From NCBI GenBank assembly GCA_022009795.1, contig CP091724.1:1649501-1713500 (forward strand): DNA of 64,000 bases, written 5' to 3'. This document shows positions 19,211 through 27,681 of this stretch, in pieces. A program made the translations under genes and the position numbers. Below the pieces are notes generated by a model. That model was not told where the DNA came from. It worked only from the letters and a program-made list of their open reading frames with translations, and did not search any database. Positions within the stretch are counted from its first letter, which is position 1. Each line of letters begins with the position of its first letter. The DNA comes from Anaerotruncus sp. (GTDB lineage: Bacteria; Bacillota; Clostridia; Oscillospirales; Acutalibacteraceae).

Positions 19211-19742
19211 TTATTCGGAAAAAGAGCGGTAAACTTTTTTATAAAGCGTTTTGCGAATGTGCTCAAATTCGTCCTTTTCAATTGCGCCGCCTGTGGTCAT
19301 TATCATCAGCGGCAGCGGGTCGCGATCCTCGCCGAGCGGCGGCTGCATATAGGGAAAAATGATTCAGGGTGAATCCGTTTCGCTCATAAAATGCAATTCG
19401 GCGCTTTGCGGTTTCCGTTTCGGGCAGCTCCACCTCAAGGCAAAATCTTTGGTGCTCGTTTTGCAAAATCTCTGCCAAAACTTTTGTTCCCGTTCCCTGC
19501 CCGCGAAGCTCTCGACGAACGGCAAAATGCTCGCCGTAGGTAAAATCCTCAAATCGCCAAAGGCTTATAAAGGCGTCCGTTTGCAATTCGTTTTCGGCGT
19601 TTTTTATGCCCCACACTTCATATTCCGGCAGTGAAAACAGCGCGCGCTGGCCGCTTTTTTGCCTGTATTCGTCGGTGGGAAAGCTTTTTTCGATAAGCTC
19701 GAAAATTCCGTCAAAATCATTTTTTGTCAATTTAGCAATCAT
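19211..19742 (-). CDS. GNAT-family N-acetyltransferase (frameshifted at C-terminus)
   Basis: About 175 aa: MIAKLTKNDFDGIFELIEKS, EHFAVRRELRGQGTGTKVL (acetyl-CoA loop RGQGTG), FCLEVELPETETAKRRIAFY, ERNGFTLN. A break near 19353 hides the true end, LGEDRDPLPLMIMTTGG then EKDEFEHIRKTLYKKVYRSF, with the stop at 19211. This matches the class of small GNAT proteins of unknown acceptor common in Clostridia. It stands alone between two terminators. Confidence 0.8.
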
Positions 19743-19814
19743 TTTAATAATTCCTTTTTGTTATCGGCGAAGCGGTTGAGGTTGTTTTTCTGTATATTGG
19801 CACAATGTGCCTGC

Positions 19815-19862
19815 AATAAATTAAGCCTTCCCCGGCGTTGAAACAAACTCCGTGCCGATGTA
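19815..19862. repeat. Dispersed intergenic repeat, partial copy C
   Basis: The stretch AAGCCTTCCCCGGCGTTGAA and AACAAACTCCGTGCCGATG match the left part of the copies at 16860 and 57659; the hairpin half is missing. Confidence 0.5.
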
Positions 19863-19907
19863 AAATCAACATTTTAACGCGCCGAAAATGCGTTTCCGCC
19901 GCGCAAC

Positions 19908-19950
19908 AAAGAGCGTTTTGCAACGCCTTTCGGCGCCGAAAACGCTCTTT
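19908..19950 (-). terminator. Terminator after the GH27 gene
   Basis: AAAGAGCGTTTT (19908-19919) and AAAACGCTCTTT (19939-19950) form a 12-bp stem with GGCGCC inside, 13 bp beyond the stop of the GH27 gene. T-tracts on both sides are modest. Confidence 0.6.
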
Positions 19951-19962
19951 TATTATTTCCTG

Positions 19963-21702
19963 TTATTGCTTGCTGATTCTGTAAACACGGCAGCCGTGCT
20001 TTTGAAGCGATGCGGAAATCATCTTTGTGTTAAATCTTTCGTCGCTCCAAAGCTCATGCACTTGGTATGAGCCGGCGGGGGAAAAGTTCAAATATTCATC
20101 CGCAGCGGTTTCGGTAATGTCTATCGAAACTCCGCGCACATGCGCCGTTTTATTGTAAAGGCAAAGGGCGATGTCGCCGTTTGAAAGCGGCCTTGCCAAA
20201 ATGTCGATTCCGTGAATCGTTTTAAGCTTTTTGGCGGCCTTGCCGAGCGGGTCTTGGTCTATCAGGATAAGGCTCTTGTTTGTAACCGTTTTTCAAAATC
20301 GGATTTTCGGGGTTGGGTTCGCCGTCCGTGCCCAAAAGCAGCCTTAAATCATTGCCGAGCACCAGCGGCGCCGCCATCATGCACCAAAGGCTGAAATGAG
20401 TTCTGTTTTCCTCGTCCGTAAGTTTGCCGTTGCCCACCTCAAGCATATCCGGGTCGTTCCAAGCGCCGGGCGCGGAGTGAGCATAAAGGCCGATGTTGCG
20501 GCGGTAAATCATGTGAATGCTGAACCATTTCGGCATAATATCCGGCGTGGTGCGCCACATGTTGCCTGCTGCAAAGCCCCAATTCCACGGGTTTGCAAAG
20601 CCCCATTCGCAAATTGAAAAGGTGATGGGCTTTTCTCTGAGTCCCGTTTCAAACGCCACTTTTTTTGTGGCGGCTTTAAGGGCATTGCCCATTCTTTGAT
20701 ATTGAATAAAAAGAGCTGTCCGCTCTTGTTTTTAACAGGGTTTCTGAGCACAATTTCGTTTTTCGCCGGCGCGCAGGCGGATAATCAGCTGCGCTCTGCC
20801 CGTTGGGCTTGGTGCATTCGTTTTTCGGAAAGAAAACCTCGTGCACCTTGCCGTTTACAACCACCTGCAAATATTCTTCATTTCTTGTGAACTGCTTGTG
20901 GATAAGCAGGGTTAAAACATATGCGCCTGCCGTGTTGATAACGGGGCGAAAGATTGCCGTGCCCGCGCCGTGGTTCAAAAGGCCTATGCCCTTGCCCGTC
21001 GGCAGCTTTTTTTAACCTGCAGGGTTCTTGCTCTTCCGGTGAATTCGGCATTTTTCGGGATAAAGGGTAAATTCTGCCTTTTTGCCCGGCTCGCTGATTT
21101 CAAGCGCTTCTATAATCGGCGCCGCGCCGCTTATGATTTGGTGGTGGCAAAAATCGTATTTAAAAAATTCACAGCCCCATTCGGCAATCGTTTGCGCGTC
21201 AAGCGTTTCTCTGCCGAGGCTTGCCGGCAAATCCTCGCAGGTGAGGGTGCCGTTTGATGAATAAAGCCCCACCTTCATGCCCATTTGGTTATATTGTAAA
21301 TCAGGCTCTTGATTCCGGAGGGGAATTTTTCCAAATCGCCCTGAAGCCTGCCGTTTTCATCACGCAGTGAGCTTTGCCAGCAATCGTCAAGGTTTATATA
21401 GCGGTAGCCGGCATCAAGCAGGCCTGTTTTTTTCATGGCCTCGGCCGTGTCTAAAATCAAATCCTCGCTTATGTTTTGGCGAAATGTGTTCCAGCTGCTC
21501 CAGCCCATCGGCGGGGTGGGTGAATTTTCGGCGGAATAAGGCTCTGCATTTTCAACATCCATGGTTATTTTTGTTGGCTTGGTAATTTTTTCAAGCGCGC
21601 AGAGCGGGCATTTGCCGCTTGCACGGTAGCTGATAAACCATGCGGCAAAGGCAATTGCCGCAATGATTAAAATAATCAATATCGCTGTTAAAAAAATCCC
21701 AT
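19963..21702 (-). CDS. Membrane-anchored GH27 alpha-galactosidase with an inserted domain (frameshifted)
   Basis: Cleaves terminal alpha-1,6- (or related) galactose. The start at 21702 has AGGAGGT 8 bp ahead; the N-terminus is a membrane anchor (MGFFLTAILIILIIAAIAFA). GH27 blocks in order: TPPMGWSSWNTF, RYINLDDCW, GMKVGLYSS, FFKYDFCHHQ (nucleophile Asp in KYD), FSICEWGFANPWNWG, and WNDPDMLEVGNG (acid/base Asp region). Between KYD and SICEWG about 150 residues are inserted, with ISGAAPIIEALEISEPGKK, AYVLTLLIHKQFTRNEEYLQ and VNGKVHEVFFPK, like a carbohydrate-binding beta-sandwich. Breaks: A6 at 21691, near 21280, 21010, 20750, 20685 and 20235. The anchor implies work on the outer cell face, feeding the galT pathway. 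Confidence 0.82.
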
Positions 21703-21806
21703 AAATTTTACCTCCTGCCGCGTGAACGGCGTGTTTTTGTGCTTCGTGCGAAAATTTGTTTTCAGTGATTTTGCACGGTGAATTTTAAATTTGTGCCTGC
21801 CGAAAT

Positions 21807-22982
21807 TTAAAGCAGGCCGATTTCTTTGTAATGTTCAAGTTCTTCCCGGGCGGCGGCCGTGTTTTCATTGCTGCCGATTTCTTTTGCAAGGCGCATCATA
21901 TCTTTTCGCCTGCAAAAAAGATTTTTGAAAAATCTGATTGCCCATGCAAGCGGAGTGAGCCACCGCCTGCCTTTAAGAAAGCGTATGTATGAAAGCGCGC
22001 ACATTTCCTCATAGCTCGGAAAAAGCAACGCAAGCTTTGCCGAAAATCCGCCTTTGGCACTGCCGCGGGCAAGCTTTGTGCGCTCCACCACCACGGCTTT
22101 ATTTCTGCTCACATTGCCGAAAGCCCCGTGCGAGGCGATAAAATCCTCTGTTTTTTGGGTGGGGTATTCGCATTCTTTGCCGTAGCCAAACCATTTTTTG
22201 CAGATTGCAAGAATGATTTTTGCAAATTTGCCAAGCCCCATTTTTTCAAAATCCGCCTCTGCGGCTTCAATGCTTATTCCGCCCGCTTTCAGCATAACCG
22301 CCAAATCGAGCACCATTTTTATGCCCGCTCCGCAGTTGCCGAAATGGTGGGCTAAATGCGCAAGGATATATTCAAAATGATATTGCGGCAAAAGCCTGCC
22401 CTCACAGCCGTTGAATTCCGCCTTTTGAATTGCATTTTCAAAAAATTCATCTGCGCTGCTGCTGCCGATTTTGCCGTTTACAAGCGATGTGTGTATTTCC
22501 GCAATCACACCGCCTTTTGTGTAAACCCATTCTCCGCCGCCGCAAACCGTGCATTCAAAGCCGCTTTCGCAAAGCAGCTTTTTGACCTGCTTTTGCCTGC
22601 CTTTTTCGATAAGCAAATCAATGTCGCCCATTGTTCTGGCTTCGGGCTCCGGGTAAAGTTCTCGCAGCACGGCGCCTTTAAACGGCACAAATTTTATTCC
22701 CTCGGCGCAGAAAAGTTTTTTTATTTCGCCGAAAATCTGCATTTGCATATTATTTATGTAAACAGAATCAAGAAACGCTCCCTGATATTCCGCAAAAAGA
22801 TTTTCATTTATCTCATTTGCGTTTTCGGCGCCGGAAATTGCGCAAAAAACAGGGCACGCAAGATTATGAATTTTTGCCGTGTTAAAAAGCAGCCTGTAAT
22901 CAATATCGGATCGCAGGGTTGTTTTTCTGCCGCCGAGATATGCGCCGATAAGCGCTATAAGATATTCTTGCTCTTTCGTCAT
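21807..22982 (-). CDS. Uncharacterised nucleotidyltransferase-family protein (PF14907-like)
   Basis: Intact 391 aa. Residues about 90-180 hold a nucleotidyltransferase fold: FVPFKGAVLRELYPEPEART, MGDIDLLIEKGRQ (GDxD metal site), then VIAEIHTSLVNGKIGSS. The pattern matches NTP_transf_5 proteins, often found with lasso-peptide, polysaccharide or unknown clusters; the acceptor is not known. Start at 22982 (MTKEQEYLIALIGAYLGG). It is followed by 100 bp without genes and the GH27 gene on the same strand; the Nudix fusion gene ends 24 bp upstream, so those two may be cotranscribed. Confidence 0.75.
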   Translation of the reverse strand: MTKEQEYLIALIGAYLGGRKTTLRSDIDYRLLFNTAKIHNLACPVFCAISGAENANEINENLFAEYQGAFLDSVYINNMQMQIFGEIKKLFCAEGIKFVPFKGAVLRELYPEPEARTMGDIDLLIEKGRQKQVKKLLCESGFECTVCGGGEWVYTKGGVIAEIHTSLVNGKIGSSSADEFFENAIQKAEFNGCEGRLLPQYHFEYILAHLAHHFGNCGAGIKMVLDLAVMLKAGGISIEAAEADFEKMGLGKFAKIILAICKKWFGYGKECEYPTQKTEDFIASHGAFGNVSRNKAVVVERTKLARGSAKGGFSAKLALLFPSYEEMCALSYIRFLKGRRWLTPLAWAIRFFKNLFCRRKDMMRLAKEIGSNENTAAAREELEHYKEIGLL

Positions 22983-23006
22983 GCCGTGGGCAGTCCTTTC
23001 GGGCGG

Positions 23007-23730
23007 CTAAATATAATTGTGGCTGTTTAAAAATTCGTGCGCCGCCGTGATAATGCTTTTGTCGTTTTCAAATTTAAGAATGCTTAAAGCTCTGTCGTAG
23101 GTAAGCCAAATATAGTCCTCAATTTCCTCCGGCTGAATGGAGGTTGAACTGTCTGTTGTGGTGCCGACAAAAATGGAAACCTGCTTTTCAATCTTGTTTT
23201 GAATTTTGTATTTTGAAATGCTTTCAAAGCCGTCAATTATGCGCACATGAACTCCGGTTTCCTCCAGCACCTCTCTGATTGCGGTTTGCTTTTTCGTTTC
23301 TCCCGGCTCAATGTGGCCCTTTGGAAATCCCCAGTGCGCCGAGCGTTTGTTTTTAATAAGCAGATAGCGCACCTCGCCCTTGATATCTCTGTACACCACA
23401 GCGCCGCAGCTGCTTTCGTACAAACATTCAAGCTTGTAATTCGGGAAATCTTTTTTTCAACATCAATGTATTTTTTTGATGTCGTTCACTATAAATCTTG
23501 TGCTCTTGGGAGCTGTTATAAGAATCTGCCTGCCGCCGGCCTTGGGGTTGAGCGTGGCAATCACGCGCCCGTCAAAATTGCGAACGGGGTGGTCTATTCC
23601 CAAAACAAATGAATAAAGCTCATCGGCGTTGTAAACCGAGCCGTAGTTCAGCGGGAAAGTGAACCGAGTGCCGTCGCGAACGGAGCCGATAGGGTCTGTT
23701 ATCTTGATTCGGACATATTTTTCCGAGCAT
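23007..23730 (-). CDS. Nudix hydrolase with N-terminal pyrophosphatase-like domain (frameshifted)
   Basis: Two domains. Residues 1-100 (MLGKYVRIKITDPIGSVRDG, TFPLNYGSVYNADELYSFVL, DHPVRNFDGRVIATLNP) resemble the small inorganic-pyrophosphatase-like proteins of Clostridia. Residues about 105-240 form a Nudix domain; its box is GHIEPGETKKQTAIREVLEE with TG next, matching GX5EX7REUXEEXGU, similar to Ap4A hydrolases. The start at 23730 follows GGTGG. One A is missing near 23715 and an A-run change near 23455 separates the domains; the joint VEKKDFPNYKLECLYESSCG reads on smoothly. Function probably nucleotide housecleaning; the substrate is not deducible. Confidence 0.72.
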
Positions 23731-23876
23731 TTTTTTCACCACCGTGTAAAATATAAAACTAAGTCCATTATACTAAAATATATAAAAATATACAAGTGCG
23801 AATATTAAATTATGCTTTCGGCGGTAAATCGGCGCTTGCTTTGCCTGTGTTTGTGAGTAACTTTGTCGTTTTGGGA

Positions 23877-23911
23877 TTAAAAAAAGCGGCGCAGCTTTAA
23901 ACTGCGTCGCT
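23877..23911 (-). terminator. Terminator of the DUF975 gene
   Basis: AGCGGCGCAG (23885-23894) and CTGCGTCGCT (23902-23911); on the minus strand T7 follows the stem. 89 bp beyond the stop. Confidence 0.75.
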
Positions 23912-23999
23912 TAATTTTATATGATTGGCAGGCAAAAAACAAACTGCTGTTTAAAGCATTCAATTTTTTTGCGCGTGCCGTGTTAAAAAAAGCCGGCCG

Positions 24000-25708
24000 T
24001 TATTGTGCCGAGTCTTCTTCGCTGTTGCTTGGCTGCGGTGCAAAATCGTTTTCTGCATCCGGTTTTTGCGTCGGTGCTTGCAGCGTCTGTATCCGGCTTT
24101 GAGCCGTCGGCAGTTTCGGTGCCCGGCGTGTTAAATGTGCCGGTGCCGAAAACGCCTGCCTGCATAAACGGCATTGCCGCTTCCGGAATGTCCGCCGGTG
24201 CCGCTTGTGAGGAAATATCCTCCGGCTCGGTGGGTTCCATGGGCTCGGTAGGCTCAATAAATGCCTCCGTCGGCTCCTCCGGCTTTTGCATTTCACTGAA
24301 AAGCGGCGTTTGCGGCTCTTCAGGCTCCGTAATCGTGATTTGCGGTGCCTCCTGCTTCGGTTCCTCGGGCATATCCGTGGGATTTACCGTGTCGTTTGCA
24401 AGGGGCGCATAAATATCCTTCGGCTTCTCCGGATTCTGCGGCTGCGGGATATCCGGTGTAAAATAAGCCGGCTGAGGCTGCTGCATAATCTGCTGCGGCG
24501 GATTGAAATATGTTGGCGCATACGGATTTGCCGGTTGCTGCGGCGGGTAATATCCCTGTGCGTTCGGCGCATAATTCACCGTGTTTTGCGGTTGGTTTTG
24601 CGTGTATGCTCCGCTTTGCGGCTGCTGTTGCGCGCCGAAATCCTGCGGCGGCTGCGCATAGCCATAGCCGGCACCCGGTTGAGCCGGATTCTGCTGAGGC
24701 TGAGCCGGATTCTGCTGAGGCTGAGCCGGATTCTGCTGAGGTTGAGTCGGATTCTGCACGGGCTGAGCGTATTGCTGAGTGCCGTAAGGTGAGCCGTAAT
24801 ATTGGCCGCCCTGCGGATTGCCGTATTGGCCCGAATATTTGGCGGCTTTTTGTGCGTCCGAAAGGAAATCATCCTCGGTTACAACGCCGAGCTGAATAGC
24901 GCGGGCTTTGAAATTTTCGTAATAAAGCGCCTGCGTTGTGCTTACATAAGGCACAACATAAATGAGCGGGAAAACCGCGAAGCAAAGCAAGTACCACGGA
25001 ATAAAGCTTAAATCAAGCGCGAAAAGCTCGCTGCGGTGGCCTTTTACTATTTTTTTGCTTAGCATGATTGCCTGCATGGGCGAAAGCTCGGGGTATTCGC
25101 AAATCAGCTGATATGTAAAAATATGAACTGTAATAGAATATGATTCCCGGAATTATAAACAGCACCGAGAGCAGATCCATAAGCAGGCCTTGCAAAAATG
25201 CCGCACCCAGCTTTTTGCCGTAATTTTCAAACGCCTCTTTATAGGTGATTTGAATGCCTGCGCCGAGCTCGTATTCCCTGCCGTTTACGAATTTAACATA
25301 ATACCAACTCAGAGAAACCAAAAGCGGTAATAACAAAATCCGAGCGATCGCAAGCGGATAGGAAACCACGCTCAATTTGCTTGATGCGGCTTTTTGCGGC
25401 GCGGAAATAAGCGTTTTTTCGGGTGCGGAATTTGCCGCCGTGCCGAAATTTTCAAAATCGCTTGCGGAATTGCCGCTGCCGTCAAAATCGTTAAAATAAT
25501 TTTTGTCGTTTGAATTGCCGTTGTCGGAAAAAGAATAATCGCTTCCGTTGAATATATCGTTTGAGGAGGTGGATGTAATCGAAAAAGATAATCCGCCAAT
25601 TACCATGATGGCAATCGAAACCACAAATGATGTGATAAACAGCTTCATAACCTTATCTTTGATAAGCGCTCTTGCCTGCTGTTTAATTAAGCCTCTGTCA
25701 AGATTCAT
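24000..25708 (-). CDS. DUF975 membrane protein with long Pro/Gln-rich tail (frameshifted)
   Basis: About 565 aa after repair. The N-terminal 280 aa are a DUF975-type membrane domain: IKQQARALIKDKVMKLFITS, VSYPLAIARILLLPLLVSLS, LGAAFLQGLLMDLLSVLFII, and LDLSFIPWYLLCFAVFPLIY. The last 280 aa are disordered and rich in P, Q, E and T, including a four-times QQNPAQP-type heptad (coded by 21-bp repeats at 24681-24764) and an acidic stretch (EEPKQEAPQITITEPEEPQ). Breaks near 25110 and 24060; the tail ends NDFAPQPSNSEEDSAQ. The function of DUF975 is unknown; the tail likely lies in the cytoplasm. Confidence 0.72.
24681..24764. repeat. 21-bp tandem repeat, four units
   Basis: GAGCCGGATTCTGCTGAGGC plus T repeats at 24681, 24702, 24723 and, degenerate, 24744. 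It stays in frame within the DUF975 gene and codes a Pro/Gln heptad, so copy number may vary between strains. Confidence 0.85.
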
Positions 25709-25740
25709 AAAATCACAAGCCTTTCCGCCCTTTTATATTA

Positions 25741-25770
25741 GGCGCACAGAGGCGGGCGGTGCTGTGCGCC
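25741..25770. terminator. Hairpin between glyS and the DUF975 gene
   Basis: GGCGCACAG (25741-25749) and CTGTGCGCC (25762-25770). No good T-tract; a weak terminator or processing site. Confidence 0.4.
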
Positions 25771-25786
25771 GTGAAAATTCGGTTTG

Positions 25787-27173
25787 TTAAAATTCGATTT
25801 TTTTCGCGATGAAGTCCTCAAGCTCGGCAATCGGAATTCTGACCTGCTCCATAGTGTCACGGTCACGAACTGTTACGCAACCGTCCTCTGCGGAATCAAA
25901 GTCATATGTTATGCAAAACGGCGTGCCGATTTCATCCTGCCTGCGATAGCGCTTGCCGATTGAGCCTGCATCATCGTAATCAATGTTGAATTTCTTTGAA
26001 AGGTTATCGTAAACCTCGCCTGCCTGCTCGCTGAGCTTTTTTTGGAAAGCGGAAGCACTGCGGCTTTAAACGGAGCAAGTGCGGGGTGGAAGTGAAGCAC
26101 GATTCTGGTGTCGTTTTTTTCTCGGGGTCGATAACCTCTTCATCGTAAGCCTCGGTAAGAAGCGCAAGGAAAAGCCTTTCAACGCCGAGCGACGGCTCAA
26201 TAACATATGGCACATATTTTTCGCCCGTTGTTTGGTCGAAATATTCAAGGTTTTTGCCGCTTGTTTTAATGTGCTGCGAAAGGTCATAATCCGTTCTGTC
26301 TGCAACGCCCCAAAGCTCGCCCCAGCCAAACGGGAAAAGATATTCAAAGTCCGTTGTGGCTTTTGAATAGAAGCAAAGTTCCTCGGGCGAATGGTCACGA
26401 AGGCGAAGGTTTTCGGGCTTCATGTTAAGAGAATAGAGCCAATCGCGGCAGAAGCTGCGCCAGTAATCAAACCACTCAAGGTCTGTGCCCGGCTTGCAGA
26501 AGAATTCAAGCTCCATTTGCTCGAATTCACGCACGCGGAAAATAAATTTGCCCGGTGTGATTTCGTTTCTGAAGGATTTGCCGACCTGTGCAACGCCGAA
26601 GGGGATTTTCTTTCTTGTTGTTCTTTGCACATTCGCAAAGTTTACGAAAATGCCCTGTGCCGTTTCGGGGCGAAGATAAATTTCGTCCTTTGAATCCTCG
26701 GTAACACCTTGAAATGTTTTAAACATAAGGTTGAATTGGCGAATGTCCGTAAAATTATGCGCGCCGCAGTTGGGGCAGGGAATGTTGTGCTCTTTAATAT
26801 ATGCGCTCATTTCCTCGTTGCTCCAGCCGGCAACATTTGTGCCGTCAAAGCTTTCGATAAGATCGTCTGCTCTGTGGCGGGTTTTGCATTCGCAGCAATC
26901 CATAAGCGGGTCTGAAAATCCGCCGAGATGGCCCGATGCAACCCATGTTTGCGGGTTCATAAGAATTGCGGCGTCAAGGCCCACATTGTATTTGTTTTCC
27001 TGAATGAATTTTTTGCGCCAAGCGGCTTTGATGTTTGTTTTAAGCTCAACGCCGAGCGGGCCGTAGTCCCATGTGTTTGCAAGGCCGCCGTATATTTCCG
27101 AGCCGGGGTAAACAAAGCCTCTGCCCTTGCAAAGCGCCACAAGCGCTTCAAGTGATTTTTCTGTGTTTTTCAT
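25787..27173 (-). CDS. glyS: Glycyl-tRNA synthetase, single-chain (frameshifted)
   Basis: Class II aminoacyl-tRNA synthetase of the eukaryote-like alpha2 type, about 462 aa. Motif 2 region FRNEITPGKFIFRVREFEQM, ETAQGIFVNF, and motif 3 EPSLGVERLFLALL; a Cys pair CCECKTRH and CPNCGAHNF form the zinc-like insert. An ATG at 27188 lies inside the GGAGG site, so I use the ATG at 27173. A break in T7 near 26120 and another near 26045 shift the frame; the anticodon-binding part goes on as RIVLHFHPALAPFKAAVLPL to IPIAELEDFIAKKIEF. No T-box is seen upstream. Confidence 0.92.
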
Positions 27174-27239
27174 AGCTTTTTCCTCCATGGTAATTGCTGA
27201 AAGTTATACATATTTATAATACCATATAATGCAAAATTA

Positions 27240-27680
27240 TACAATAAATATTTGCGCCTTATTTTTTTGAATTAGTGTTTGGAAAGCTCGGGAAGCACTG
27301 CTGCAAAAAAATCAGCGCTTTTCTTTATCAAAACAAAAAGCACCGAGGGAAAAAAACCTCGGTGCCCGGCGTAGAAAAAAAGTCAAATTATAAATTTCTA
27401 CACGCTGGCAGATTTCGAGAAAGTGAGATAAATTTTTGTATTTTTGCGAGTGGGAGCTGTACGATGGTACTGCCCCCGAGCAAAAAGACAAAAAAGCGCC
27501 AAAAACGGCTTGGACTCGATGTCCAAGCCGTTTTTTCACAATCCATCCGAGTGCAACAAGTTGCACCCACCTCCCTTTGCAAGGGGAGGCAAAAAGGTTA
27601 ATTTATTTTTATTCGGCGCGCTTTAGCCACTTTATCGACAGTCTGAGCACCGAGGGAAAAACCTCGGTGCCGTGTTAATT
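27240..27680. other. Gene-free stretch rich in stem-loops
   Basis: Between glyS and secA. It contains two near-identical hairpins, GCACCGAGG/CCTCGGTGC with A-rich loops (27340-27364 and 27649-27673), a strong terminator-like stem CGGCTTGGAC/GTCCAAGCCG with T6 (27505-27537), GTGCAACAAGTTGCAC and CCTCCCTTTGCAAGGGGAGG. Open frames here overlap the stems and look spurious. The copy at 27649 lies just past the secA stop and may be its terminator. Confidence 0.5.
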
Positions 27681-27681
27681 A

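Noticed and set aside
24681..24764. Possible CRISPR-like array
   Set aside because: Units are adjacent 21-bp tandem repeats without spacers and lie in frame in a coding region.
24286..24792. Arg/Leu-rich frames opposite the DUF975 tail
   Set aside because: Artefact of the 21-bp repeat read on the other strand.
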